From the NCBI GenBank assembly GCA_023416695.1, contig JAEZGY010000103.1, positions 1 to 64,000 of the forward strand: a DNA stretch of 64,000 nucleotides. The letters are read 5' to 3'. The position numbers were made by a program, and so were the translations under genes. Shown piece after piece: positions 1 through 8,316 of this stretch. How positions within the stretch are numbered: position 1 is the stretch's first letter; each line of letters begins with the position of its first letter. The notes beneath the pieces were generated by a model that saw only the letters and a program-made list of their open reading frames with translations, was not told the DNA's origin and searched no databases. The DNA is from Bacillota bacterium. GTDB taxonomy: Bacteria > Bacillota > Clostridia > Lachnospirales > Lachnospiraceae.

Positions 1-28
1 ATGGTAATACTATCTATGTGGAGGGGTT

Positions 29-367
29 ATGGCAAAGTTAGAGTATGAATTAAAAGGGAACTATGAAACAATTCTTGAGGAATTAGATGCAGCTGTATTG
101 AATGGAAGTATGTCAGCTAGCCTAGAGGATTCTTCGGATTTTCACATTGGCGACTCTCGATGCAGTGTTCGGGTTTATGAAAGATACAGTGCATTTGGTG
201 GAAACAGAGTTAGTATGAATCTTACTCTTTATTCTAGTGAAGGTCGTATTTTCCTGACAGCTATTACATCAGGAGGAAGCCAAGCGATATTTTTTAAAAT
301 CAATACAGTAGGGGAAGAGAGTTTTCTAGATACGGTACGTGACGTGATAGACCGATTTAAGAGATAA
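29..367 (+). CDS. DUF6054 family protein
   Basis: The product is a 112-residue soluble protein with no signal peptide or membrane segment. The central region, with a GDSRCSVRVYERYS segment followed by a FGGNRVSMNLTL strand and the ITSGGSQAIFFKINT stretch, matches my memory of DUF6054, a small Clostridia family of unknown function. It starts at ATG 29 behind a GAGGGG ribosome site. It is probably a single-gene unit, because the next promoter begins about 35 bases after its stop codon. No biochemical role is known to me. Confidence 0.8.
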   Translation: MAKLEYELKGNYETILEELDAAVLNGSMSASLEDSSDFHIGDSRCSVRVYERYSAFGGNRVSMNLTLYSSEGRIFLTAITSGGSQAIFFKINTVGEESFLDTVRDVIDRFKR

Positions 368-400
368 TAAATAATGTCGAAATTCAGCTAACGATTTATC

Positions 401-428
401 TTGCAATTTACTTTTATAATGATATTAT
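401..428 (+). promoter_or_regulatory. Promoter for the amtB transcript
   Basis: A TTGCAA box (401-406) and a TATTAT box (423-428) are separated by 16 bases. Transcription would start near 435, immediately upstream of the terminator-like hairpin at 455-487. That places the hairpin in the 5' leader of the downstream membrane protein/amtB transcript. Confidence 0.5.
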
Positions 429-454
429 AGATTCATCTAAAATGCATTTAGACG

Positions 455-487
455 ACGGAGTCAGATTATTCTGGCTCCGTTTTTTTG
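455..487 (+). terminator. Terminator hairpin in the amtB leader
   Basis: An 11-bp stem (455-465 with 470-480, one G-U pair) and a TTAT loop are followed by seven T residues. It lies just downstream of a good promoter and of a smaller hairpin (436-452, loop ATGCA). It may be the simple terminator of the upstream DUF6054 gene or an attenuator controlling amtB expression. Confidence 0.65.
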
Positions 488-582
488 TTACTTGTTGGTG
501 CGACCCGCTGCAGGGGAGAGTTTTCTTTGTAAAACTTTTTGTTCCCATCAACATAAAAGTATGGAAAGAAGGTGTTGTAGTA

Positions 583-891
583 ATGAAGCAGAAGTGTATA
601 GTAAAACCGGTTTTATACAAAAGACTAATTATGATGGGCCTATATTTATTTGCCTCAGTAATTGTGTTATTAGGATCATTTTTTACTACGTATTGTATTA
701 TGTACCAGGTGAGCCTTCCCATTCTTAATAATTCAGTGCCTGGTGCCATCTTAGGTATTCTAGTGGTCTATTTTGGACTAAAGAATATCTTGATGGTGTA
801 TAAGTTTGAATCTACTTTTTATGAAGCGAAGTATAAATTTTCATGGCAGAACTTTAAAAGACAGGGAAAAAGAATGAAATCTAAAAATTAG
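583..891 (+). CDS. Small two-TM membrane protein upstream of amtB
   Basis: This encodes about 102 residues from ATG 583, chosen because GAAAGAAGG sits just upstream; the longer reading frame from 442 would read through the leader hairpin. Two hydrophobic segments (about residues 15-35 and 45-68) flank a short loop, and the C-terminus is strongly basic and cytoplasmic-looking (KRQGKRMKSKN). It lies 14 bases before the ammonium transporter and is probably cotranscribed with it. I do not recognise the family. A role in ammonium transport is only a guess from position. Confidence 0.6.
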   Translation: MKQKCIVKPVLYKRLIMMGLYLFASVIVLLGSFFTTYCIMYQVSLPILNNSVPGAILGILVVYFGLKNILMVYKFESTFYEAKYKFSWQNFKRQGKRMKSKN

Positions 892-905
892 AAAGAGGGG
901 ATTTT

Positions 906-2423
906 ATGAAGAGATCATATAAAGTATTAGGTTTAGTGGTGGGGGCTATTATTTTAGGTGCCGTATTGGCTATCTCCTTCTTAGGATATGGAAATGCAGA
1001 CCCAACAGGGGCTTCCTACATGGCAACAACAGGATCTGAGACTATTCAAGATGTAGCTCTTACCGCTAATAAGGCGATGTATGGCGCAAATTATACATGG
1101 GTTATGATAGCAGCCTTTATGGTATTTTTCTTCCAGTGTGGTTTTGCAATGGTGGAAACGGGGTTCTGCAGAGGTAAAAATGCTGCCCATACAATGACCA
1201 TGAACTTTATGGTATTTTTAGTGGGTGCTGTTGGTTATTTCCTTACTGGATTTGCTTTTCAGTTTGGCGGCTCTGGTGGCGCTGTTAGCTTAGGTAATGG
1301 AGGTGTAGCTCTAGATGCAATGGCCTCTGTTCCAGGTTTAGGTGGAATCATAGGATACAAAGGCTTTTTACTATCTGGCAGTGGAATATATGACCCTGGT
1401 ATTTATGCTTTGTTCTTCTTCCAAATGGTATTTATGGATACCACAGTAACGATTCCAACAGGTTCTATGGCTGAACGTGTGAAATATTCTGCCTACGTTA
1501 TTATTGCTTTATTTATCTCCATGTTCTTATACCCTCTGTTTGGTAACTGGGTATGGGGTGGTGGCTGGTTATCAGCCCTTGGAAGAAACTTTGGTATTGG
1601 TCATGGCGTAGTAGACTTTGCTGGTTCTGCAGTAGTTCACTCCATGGGTGGTATGATTGCTTTGGCAGGTGCCATTGTGATTGGGCCAAGGCTTGGTAAA
1701 TTTAAAAAGGATGGTACAGCAAAAGCTTTCCTAGGACACAACATTCCAATGGCTATTATTGGAACAATCATTTTATTCTTCTGCTGGTTCTCCTTTAATG
1801 CTGGTTCAACCCTTAATTCAGCAGATGTAAGACTTTCCGTGGTAGCAACCAATACCATGATAGCAGGTGCTATTGGTGGCGTGGTTTCTATGTTCTATAT
1901 GTGGATTAAATATGGAAAACCAGATCCTTCTATGACTGCCAATGGTGCGTTAGCAGGGTTGGTTGCAATCACTGCACCATGTGCCTTTGTCAATGCAGCA
2001 TCTGCATTTGTGATTGGTTTTATCGCAGGCATCCTGGTTTGTATCTCTGTATCTGTAGTAGAGAATAAATGTAAGATAGATGATCCAGTTGGTGCTATTT
2101 CTGTTCATTGTGTCAATGGTGTTTGGGGTGTGCTTGCTCTTGGACTATTTGCGGATGGTACTTATGGAGATACACTCAATGGTGTAGCAGGTGGAGTAAC
2201 TGGCCTCTTTTACGGAGATGCTACACAACTTTTGGCTCAGTTAATTGCAGTAGGGGTACTCATTGTATGGGGATTTGGTGTATCTTTTGTATTTATGAAG
2301 ATATTAGATAAAGTATGGGGCTTACGTGTGTCTGAAGAAGTAGAACTTGATGGCTTAGATATTCCTGAAATGGGTGTAGAAGCTTATCCAGATACCCAGA
2401 TGATTCAAGGTGAGGTAGATTAA
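906..2423 (+). CDS. amtB: Ammonium transporter, Amt family
   Basis: This 505-residue polytopic membrane protein imports ammonium. After an N-terminal hydrophobic segment and a short extracellular stretch it carries the eleven-helix Amt core. The two pore histidines are recognisable: H245 in FAGSAVVHSMGG and H401 in AISVHCVNGVWG. The amphipathic cytoplasmic tail ends in a typical acidic stretch (SEEVELDGLDIPEMGVEAYP). An AGAGGGG ribosome site precedes ATG 906. No glnK/PII gene follows, which is unusual because amtB is often linked to one. The leader hairpin at 455 suggests nitrogen-responsive attenuation, but that is inference. Confidence 0.96.
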   Translation: MKRSYKVLGLVVGAIILGAVLAISFLGYGNADPTGASYMATTGSETIQDVALTANKAMYGANYTWVMIAAFMVFFFQCGFAMVETGFCRGKNAAHTMTMNFMVFLVGAVGYFLTGFAFQFGGSGGAVSLGNGGVALDAMASVPGLGGIIGYKGFLLSGSGIYDPGIYALFFFQMVFMDTTVTIPTGSMAERVKYSAYVIIALFISMFLYPLFGNWVWGGGWLSALGRNFGIGHGVVDFAGSAVVHSMGGMIALAGAIVIGPRLGKFKKDGTAKAFLGHNIPMAIIGTIILFFCWFSFNAGSTLNSADVRLSVVATNTMIAGAIGGVVSMFYMWIKYGKPDPSMTANGALAGLVAITAPCAFVNAASAFVIGFIAGILVCISVSVVENKCKIDDPVGAISVHCVNGVWGVLALGLFADGTYGDTLNGVAGGVTGLFYGDATQLLAQLIAVGVLIVWGFGVSFVFMKILDKVWGLRVSEEVELDGLDIPEMGVEAYPDTQMIQGEVD

Positions 2424-2496
2424 TTAGCATACTAATCATAGTTTACTCCTTTTTGTAATAGATATAGAGGTGAAGCTAGAAGTTTTGTGGTGCTAA

Positions 2497-3906
2497 GTGA
2501 ATCCCTATATCTTAAAACTAGTACGGAAAAATCTAATTGTGTTTGGTATTACCTTTCTTGGTTTACTCCTTGTTGAGTATGTGGTGTTCGGATTGTATTT
2601 TAGAAAGCATTTTTATGCCAATACATGGATAAATGGAGTAGATTGCTCTAATCTAACAGCAGAAGAGGCTGATAAAATTATTCACCAGGAGATTAGTGTA
2701 TATAAACTAACTATCAAAGGCAAAGATAACTTGGTGCAACAGATATCAGGAGACAGTATTGACTTATCTTATCAGTGCCAACATCAGACAGAGGAGCTTT
2801 TAAAAAATCAAAATGCTTTTGCGTGGATTGCGAAGGCATTTAAAGAACATCCTATAGACAATACATGTGAGGTTGTATATAGTGAGGATAAATTAAAAGC
2901 ATGTCTTAATGAAATTGGAATTCCTGAGAAAGGGAAGGCGATTGCTACACAAAATGCTAGGATAAGTACTTTTAATGCAAAGACAGGATTTTCTATCCTT
3001 AATGAGGTGGTTGGTAATGAATTGGACCGTGGTCTCTTAAATCAAGTTGTGGAGCGGTCCATTCATACCCTATCTAGAGAATGTTCTTTGGAAAAGGAGG
3101 GCTGTTATATTGCGCCTACCGTAATAAGTAGTTCTCCTGTTTTAAAGAAGGCATTAGAAACCATTAACAGTTATATGAAAACAAAGCTGACGTATCAATT
3201 TGGCACACATACAGAAGTACTTGATCAAAAACAGATAGGTCCAGCAATTGTGGTAGACGCCAATAATCAAGTCAGTATCGATGAGCAGAAGATTAAACAG
3301 TTTGTGACCTATCTAGCAAATACCTATAATAACCCAGATGGCTCTTGGAAATTTCAAACTAGTTATAAAAAACAAGTAGTGATAAAGGGTGGGAGCTTTG
3401 GTTGGATATTAGATGAAAACCAAGAAATAAAGGAAATCATAGAATGCATTAAGGCAGGACAGCAGATAGATAAGAAGCCAGTGCCTGCCAGTAATTCTGT
3501 CAATAAGGAGTATCGAACCATAGGAAATACCTATGTAGAAATTAATAAAGCAAAACAACATATGTTTTTTTATAAACAGGGAAAACTGATCTTAGAAAGT
3601 GATGTTGTAACCGGTATATTAAGAGGTGGCCATGATACACCTGCGGGACTTTACTATATTTCGCAAAAGCAGCAAAACAGGACCCTGAGGGGGTTTAACG
3701 ATGATGGTAGTAAATATGCTGCCTTTGTACGGTACTGGATGCGTTTTAATGGAGGGATAGGCTTACATGATGCGCCTTGGCAGGCGTATTTTGGGGGAGA
3801 ACGCTACCTTTATGCAGGCTCCCATGGTTGTGTAAACCTTCCTTCTAAGGTTGCACGACAGTTGTATCAAGTGGTTGATTTATATACTCCAGTTATTGTG
3901 TATTAG
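2497..3906 (+). CDS. L,D-transpeptidase with PG-binding domains
   Basis: This is a 469-residue membrane-anchored cell-wall enzyme that forms 3-3 peptidoglycan cross-links or attaches proteins. It has one N-terminal transmembrane helix (about residues 11-34), a long extracytoplasmic region resembling tandem PG_binding_4 domains (about 60-330), and a C-terminal YkuD domain (about 345-469). The catalytic cysteine is C445 in the SHGCVNLP signature, with upstream GLHDAPW. An in-frame TAA immediately before GTG 2497 limits the start to that codon or later ones; the ribosome site is weak. It appears monocistronic. Confidence 0.93.
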   Translation: MNPYILKLVRKNLIVFGITFLGLLLVEYVVFGLYFRKHFYANTWINGVDCSNLTAEEADKIIHQEISVYKLTIKGKDNLVQQISGDSIDLSYQCQHQTEELLKNQNAFAWIAKAFKEHPIDNTCEVVYSEDKLKACLNEIGIPEKGKAIATQNARISTFNAKTGFSILNEVVGNELDRGLLNQVVERSIHTLSRECSLEKEGCYIAPTVISSSPVLKKALETINSYMKTKLTYQFGTHTEVLDQKQIGPAIVVDANNQVSIDEQKIKQFVTYLANTYNNPDGSWKFQTSYKKQVVIKGGSFGWILDENQEIKEIIECIKAGQQIDKKPVPASNSVNKEYRTIGNTYVEINKAKQHMFFYKQGKLILESDVVTGILRGGHDTPAGLYYISQKQQNRTLRGFNDDGSKYAAFVRYWMRFNGGIGLHDAPWQAYFGGERYLYAGSHGCVNLPSKVARQLYQVVDLYTPVIVY

Positions 3907-3925
3907 TAGGTTATAGAAAGCTTTA

Positions 3926-3954
3926 TTGCAGTTTTTTAAAGATTGGGCTACAAT
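3926..3954 (+). promoter_or_regulatory. Promoter for alaX-pfkB operon
   Basis: TTGCAG (3926-3931) and TACAAT (3949-3954) are separated by 17 bases. This is a near-consensus housekeeping promoter about 45 bases upstream of the AlaX-like gene, making alaX and the following PfkB kinase a likely two-gene transcript. Confidence 0.55.
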
Positions 3955-4001
3955 ATCTGTATTGCATAAGAGGTAAGAGATGGCAAAGGAGATAGTAGAC
4001 A

Positions 4002-5177
4002 ATGACTAAGACGAAGAAACTGTATGATCAGGATGCTTATCAAATAGAATTTGATGCAGTAGTAGAGTCCTGTGTTGCTGTGAAGGCAGAGCACAAGACT
4101 CTTTATCATGTAATTTTAGATCAAACCCTCTTTTTCCCTGAGGAAGGTGGCCAAAGTGCGGATCAGGGTGTTATAGAGGATATTGATGTAATAGATGTGC
4201 AGGTAGAGGGAGAATCCATTATTCATACATTAATCGCCCCTTTAAATGAGGGACAGGCCGTACATGGAAAGATATCATGGAAACATCGATTCAATAATAT
4301 GCAACAGCATTCTGGAGAACACATCTTTTCAGGACTTGTTCACCAACAATATGGATACGACAATGTTGGGTTCCATCTTAGTAATCAGATTGTTACTTTG
4401 GATTTTAATGGAGTGTTGACTCCAGAGCAGGCAACAGAGATTGAGTTAAAGGCCAACCAGGTAATTATAGAGAATCTTCCAATCATAGTAACCTTCCCTT
4501 CTAAAGAAGAACTGGCTACTATGGAGTATCGGAGTAAAATAGAGATAGAAGGACAGGTGCGGATTGTAACAATACCGGGAGTAGATGTATGTGCTTGCTG
4601 TGCCCCACATGTGAAATATACTGGGGAAATTGGAATGCTAAAATTAATGAGTATGCAAAATTATAAGGGTGGTGTCCGAATTAGTATTTTATGCGGATAC
4701 CGTGCGTTAGAAGATTATAGAAATAAGGTAAAGGTGATTAGTCAGTTATCTACGGACCTTTCTAGTAACCAAGAGAATCTAGTAGATGCGGTGAATCGGA
4801 TAAAAGAGTCAGCACTTATGTTAAAACAAGAGCTTACAGCAGCCAAGAAGGATTATATAGAGGCTAAAATCACACAACTTCCAAAGGGACAAGAGCATGC
4901 CTTCTTGTTTGAAAATGGGTTAGATGCTTTAACAATACGTAATGCAATCAATCAGATGACAGAAGTCCATGAAGGAGTTTGTGGTATATTCTCTGGAACA
5001 GAGGAAGATGGATATCAATTTATCCTTGGAAGCAAGACTAGGGATACACGCAAAGTGATGGAACAATTAAAGGAAGAGTTCTGTGCCAAAGGTGGTGGAA
5101 GTCCTGCCATGGTGCAAGGGTCTATAACTGCAGCTAAAGAAGCAATAATGTCTACTATAAATCGTACTTTAGACTAA
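4002..5177 (+). CDS. AlaX-type alanyl-tRNA editing protein
   Basis: This 391-residue cytosolic protein would hydrolyse mischarged Ser- or Gly-tRNA(Ala). The N-terminal part (about 1-90) resembles the barrel preceding the AlaRS editing domain. The editing site carries HSGEH (H103, H107) and the C199-x3-H203 zinc pair within CACCAPH. A helical linker (about 240-290) leads to a C-terminal DHHA1-like domain ending in GGGSPAMVQGS. The length and DHHA1 domain make it the long AlaX-L type. It starts at ATG 4002 and is followed 11 bases after its stop by a PfkB kinase. Confidence 0.93.
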   Translation: MTKTKKLYDQDAYQIEFDAVVESCVAVKAEHKTLYHVILDQTLFFPEEGGQSADQGVIEDIDVIDVQVEGESIIHTLIAPLNEGQAVHGKISWKHRFNNMQQHSGEHIFSGLVHQQYGYDNVGFHLSNQIVTLDFNGVLTPEQATEIELKANQVIIENLPIIVTFPSKEELATMEYRSKIEIEGQVRIVTIPGVDVCACCAPHVKYTGEIGMLKLMSMQNYKGGVRISILCGYRALEDYRNKVKVISQLSTDLSSNQENLVDAVNRIKESALMLKQELTAAKKDYIEAKITQLPKGQEHAFLFENGLDALTIRNAINQMTEVHEGVCGIFSGTEEDGYQFILGSKTRDTRKVMEQLKEEFCAKGGGSPAMVQGSITAAKEAIMSTINRTLD

Positions 5178-5188
5178 GAGGTGGTACC

Positions 5189-6064
5189 ATGAAAGTACTT
5201 AATTTTGGGTCGTTAAATGTTGATTATGTGTATCAAGTGGATCATACGGTTAGGCCTGGGGAAACCCTTTCCACTAGGGAGCGACATATTTTCTATGGTG
5301 GAAAAGGATTAAATCAGTCCATCGCCCTTGCTAAAGCTGGAGTCTTAGTCTACCATGCAGGTCTGATTGGAAATGGTGGAGAGGGACTAGTAACCCTTTG
5401 TAAGAAGACTGGAATAAATACGGATTATATTCGTAAAGTTGAAGGAGAAAATGGTCATACCATAATTCAGGTGGATTCTTCTGGACAAAACTGCATTCTA
5501 CTTTATGGAGGTAGTAACCAGAAAATCACCAAAAAATTTGTCGATGAGGTACTAACTCATTTTGTAGAAGGTGATTTACTATTATTGCAAAATGAAATTA
5601 GTGAAATGCCATATATCATAGATAAGGCTTACAAAAAAGGAATGGTGATTGTATGTAATCCATCGCCTTATAATGAGGTGATGGAACAATGCGACTTAAG
5701 TAAGATATCCATCTTTATGATTAATGAAGTAGAAGGGGAGCAAATTACGGGGAAAGCAGACCCTAAGGAAATTCTACAGGTTATGGAAGAACGCTATCCT
5801 TTGGCTAAGGTAGTACTCACCTTAGGAAGTAAAGGAGTGATCTATCAGGAAGAAGGGGTACAATACTTTCAAGAGGCCAAAAAGGTGAAGGCAGTAGATA
5901 CTACTGCAGCAGGAGACACCTTTACGGGGTATTTTATTGCAGGTCTATTGGATAACTTAAGTAAGGAGGAGAATCTAAAACGTTGTGTTAAGGCTTCTGC
6001 TCTTACAGTGTCAAGAAGAGGAGCTGCTGACTCCATTCCAACGAAGGAAGAGTTAGAAGAGTAG
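5189..6064 (+). CDS. PfkB-family carbohydrate kinase (ribokinase-like)
   Basis: This 291-residue kinase phosphorylates a sugar or nucleoside. The N-terminal substrate motif YGGKGLNQSIALAKAG and the C-terminal TTAAGDTFTGYF signature with its catalytic aspartate are both intact. Ribokinase is the closest match in layout, but no rbs transport genes are nearby, so the substrate is open. The ribosome site GAGGTGG precedes ATG 5189. The coding end (SIPTKEELEE) looks natural, yet it abuts an unrelated coding remnant with no intergenic spacer, which suggests a deletion immediately downstream. Confidence 0.88.
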   Translation: MKVLNFGSLNVDYVYQVDHTVRPGETLSTRERHIFYGGKGLNQSIALAKAGVLVYHAGLIGNGGEGLVTLCKKTGINTDYIRKVEGENGHTIIQVDSSGQNCILLYGGSNQKITKKFVDEVLTHFVEGDLLLLQNEISEMPYIIDKAYKKGMVIVCNPSPYNEVMEQCDLSKISIFMINEVEGEQITGKADPKEILQVMEERYPLAKVVLTLGSKGVIYQEEGVQYFQEAKKVKAVDTTAAGDTFTGYFIAGLLDNLSKEENLKRCVKASALTVSRRGAADSIPTKEELEE

Positions 6065-6240
6065 ATACCGATGGTAATGCAGTTAAGATTGTAGAAAAAG
6101 ATGGAACTGTCTACCAAGAGGGAACAGCAGACTATACCATAACTGTAAAAGCGTATAGTACCAAGGCGGACTTATCAAAAGTAACCACCATGGATAACTG
6201 GAGTAATTATGCAGTAGAAAGACCAGAGCAATTATCTTAA
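6065..6240 (+). pseudogene. 3' remnant of a lost gene
   Basis: From 6061 to the TAA at 6238-6240 a reading frame translates into convincing protein (VDTDGNAVKIVEKDG, then TADYTITVKAYSTK and a WSNYAVERPEQLS tail) but has no start codon. It is in a different frame from the kinase. The composition suggests the C-terminal end of an extracellular or beta-rich protein. I do not recognise the family. A terminator follows at 6263, as expected for a real gene end. Confidence 0.6.
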
Positions 6241-6262
6241 TTAGTTAACAAAGTGATAGAAA

Positions 6263-6289
6263 GGGTGGAGAGATAGTCCACCTTTTTTT
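6263..6289 (+). terminator. Rho-independent terminator
   Basis: GGTGGA (6264-6269) pairs with TCCACC (6277-6282) and is followed by seven T residues. It closes the alaX-pfkB-remnant unit. Confidence 0.75.
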
Positions 6290-6409
6290 CGTAAGGGAAT
6301 AAATAGTAGCATTTAGCTGTATACGCCTCCTTAATTAGACTTTCCCAAGGAAACATGTTAGAATAAACTATCTAGTAAACGAGTTGTATTCCCTATTAGT
6401 GAGGTAACT

Positions 6410-6982
6410 ATGAATACAAAACATGTCATACATTTATATGGTGCATCAGGGGCAGGAACAACTACTCTGGGACGTTATATCGCCAAACAACTAGGCTATA
6501 TTCATTTGGATACCGATGATTTTTACTGGCTTCCTATAGAACCAAAGTATACACAAAAAAGGCCAGTTAACGAGCGTTTAGCTCTTATGAAGAAGGAATT
6601 AGAAGGAGACAATGGGGTTGTTATCAGTGGCTCTTTAACCGGTTGGGGCGATGTGCTCATTCCATATTTTACACTTGCAATTCATGTCATAACCGATACG
6701 AACCTTCGGATAGAACGTCTAAAACGACGAGAATACTTAAACTTTAGTGAGAGAATTCTACCTGGAGGAGATATGTATAAAAATCATCAGGAATTCATAA
6801 CATGGGCGTCTGAGTATGATATGGGAGATGCCTCCATGCGAAGTAAGAGTTGTCATGATGAGTGGAAAAAACTGCTTTCCTGTGTATTCATAGAAGTGGA
6901 TGGTAGCAGAGAGTTATCGACTAACTTTTCCATCATAAAAACATTACTTGAAAATACCAATATGAAAAAGGAGGAAGGCTGA
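6410..6982 (+). CDS. P-loop nucleotide kinase-like ATPase
   Basis: This is a 190-residue cytosolic protein of the AAA_18/adenylate-kinase-like group. The Walker A motif GASGAGTTTL lies at residues 11-20, followed by LDTDDFYW, an acidic substrate-site motif seen in small-molecule kinases, and a LID-like stretch rich in Arg (RIERLKRREY). The substrate cannot be inferred from sequence. A GTGAGG ribosome site precedes ATG 6410. Its TGA stop overlaps the ATG of the next gene by one base, so the two are translationally coupled with the metallophosphoesterase. Confidence 0.8.
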   Translation: MNTKHVIHLYGASGAGTTTLGRYIAKQLGYIHLDTDDFYWLPIEPKYTQKRPVNERLALMKKELEGDNGVVISGSLTGWGDVLIPYFTLAIHVITDTNLRIERLKRREYLNFSERILPGGDMYKNHQEFITWASEYDMGDASMRSKSCHDEWKKLLSCVFIEVDGSRELSTNFSIIKTLLENTNMKKEEG

Positions 6983-8109
6983 TGGTAAGTCCTATACTAT
7001 TAATTATAGTTGGTATCATAATACTTCTGTTAGGAGTTTATTTGTATCGATACCTATTACGTATCGTGGATGTACTAGGTAAAAATCGTAAGAGTAAAAG
7101 AATACGATTGCTTGTGATGCTCATTTGTCTGGCTCTCTTTGTAGCGTGCTTTAAGTTTTTAGGCTATGGCCTTGTGCTACTCATGCATATTCTTGTGATA
7201 GCATGGATAGTGGATGGAATTCATTTTCTCACAAAGAAGCTATATAAGAGGTATTCTGAGCATCCAAAATGGGACAAGGTGTACAAGAGTGGAGTTCTTC
7301 CTCTTTTACTAACTAGTATTGTCCTTTGTTATGGGTTTTTTAATATGAGAAGTGTAGTAGAAACCAATTATGACGTTTATACAGACAAATACATACGACA
7401 GGAGGGCTATACCATAGCCATGGTCAGTGATTTGCATTATCCTACTACCATGGACGGCGAAGCTCTTTTATCTTACGTGCAGGAGATTAATAAGAAAAAC
7501 CCTGATTTCGTAGTACTAGGTGGAGATATTGTAGATGAAAGTACTTCCGTAGAAGAGATGGAAGAGGCCTTACATATACTAGGACAGATTAGTAATAAAT
7601 ATGGTATTTACTATGTTTATGGAAATCACGATTATGCAAGATACTCTGGTAAATCTAACTTTACTAAGGAGGAGCTTTATAATTGTTTGACCTCTAATAA
7701 GATACAGGTGCTAGAAGACAGTGAGGCTACTGTAAATGAGGAGATTGTGCTCCTAGGACGAGCAGATAGTGGCTATGGTAATAATGATGCTAGAGCCGAC
7801 CAAAAGAAACTACTGGCTGGGGTAGATCAGAATAAGTATTTACTTCTACTGGATCATAAGCCTATGGAATTAAAAGAGAATGCTAAGCTAGGAATTGATT
7901 TGCAGCTCTCTGGTCATACCCATGCAGGTCAGCTTTGGCCAGCAGGCATTGTAGGAGAATTACTTGGTGCCAATGAGCAGAATTATGGAATTAGAGTAAA
8001 TGGAGGCTTCACTTCTATTGTTTCCTCCGGTATCGCTGGTTGGGGAAATAAGCTTAGAACAGCAAAGCATTCTGAGTATGTAATCATTCATTTAAGGCAA
8101 AAAAACTAG
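6982..8109 (+). CDS. Membrane metallophosphoesterase (YkuE-like)
   Basis: This is a 375-residue protein with four hydrophobic segments in the first ~125 residues and a calcineurin-like phosphoesterase domain after them. The metal ligands are visible in VSDLHYP, LGGDIVDES, YGNHDYA and LSGHTHAGQLWPAG. YkuE-like members act on membrane-associated lipids or lipid phosphates; the substrate here is not known. The strong AAAAGGAGG sits inside the end of the upstream gene and the ATG overlaps its TGA. Its own stop codon overlaps the 3' end of a tRNA on the other strand. Confidence 0.9.
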   Translation: MVSPILLIIVGIIILLLGVYLYRYLLRIVDVLGKNRKSKRIRLLVMLICLALFVACFKFLGYGLVLLMHILVIAWIVDGIHFLTKKLYKRYSEHPKWDKVYKSGVLPLLLTSIVLCYGFFNMRSVVETNYDVYTDKYIRQEGYTIAMVSDLHYPTTMDGEALLSYVQEINKKNPDFVVLGGDIVDESTSVEEMEEALHILGQISNKYGIYYVYGNHDYARYSGKSNFTKEELYNCLTSNKIQVLEDSEATVNEEIVLLGRADSGYGNNDARADQKKLLAGVDQNKYLLLLDHKPMELKENAKLGIDLQLSGHTHAGQLWPAGIVGELLGANEQNYGIRVNGGFTSIVSSGIAGWGNKLRTAKHSEYVIIHLRQKN

Positions 8110-8180
8110 AGCCAATGGGGCTCGAACCCATGACCTCTCGCGTGTGAGGCGAGCGCTCATCCCGACTGAGCTATGACTCT
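8107..8180 (-). tRNA. tRNA-Val (anticodon CAC)
   Basis: The minus strand folds into a full cloverleaf of 74 nt: acceptor AGAGTCA with TGGCTCT, D arm GCTC...GAGC, anticodon stem CTCGC/GCGAG with loop CTCACAC, and T arm ATGGG-TTCGAGC-CCCAT. Discriminator base A73 fits valine. CCA is not encoded; a run of T residues follows, probably serving as terminator. The 3' end overlaps the stop codon of the convergent metallophosphoesterase gene. Confidence 0.93.
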
Positions 8181-8246
8181 ATATGGAATATTATAACAGC
8201 ATTGGTTAAAAAGTAAATAGAGTACAAAATTATTTGAACCAAACAC

Positions 8247-8275
8247 TTGACTCTCACGTTACGTCATAGTGTAAT
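8247..8275 (+). promoter_or_regulatory. MerR promoter with dyad operator
   Basis: TTGACT (8247-8252) and TGTAAT (8270-8275) are spaced by 17 bases. The interval holds an inverted repeat ACT-N3-ACGT-T-ACGT-N3-AGT (8250-8270) centred on 8260. Its position between the promoter boxes, directly ahead of a MerR-family gene, is typical of an autoregulatory operator. Confidence 0.65.
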
Positions 8276-8316
8276 GTATGTATTGCTAGCAAGTAAAACC
8301 TATGGGAGGGACGTCA

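Noticed and set aside
436..487. ANTAR-type dual hairpin in the amtB leader
   Set aside because: The first hairpin can be drawn with an AATGCA loop only by adding a bulge, and the second lacks the A1/G4 loop pattern.
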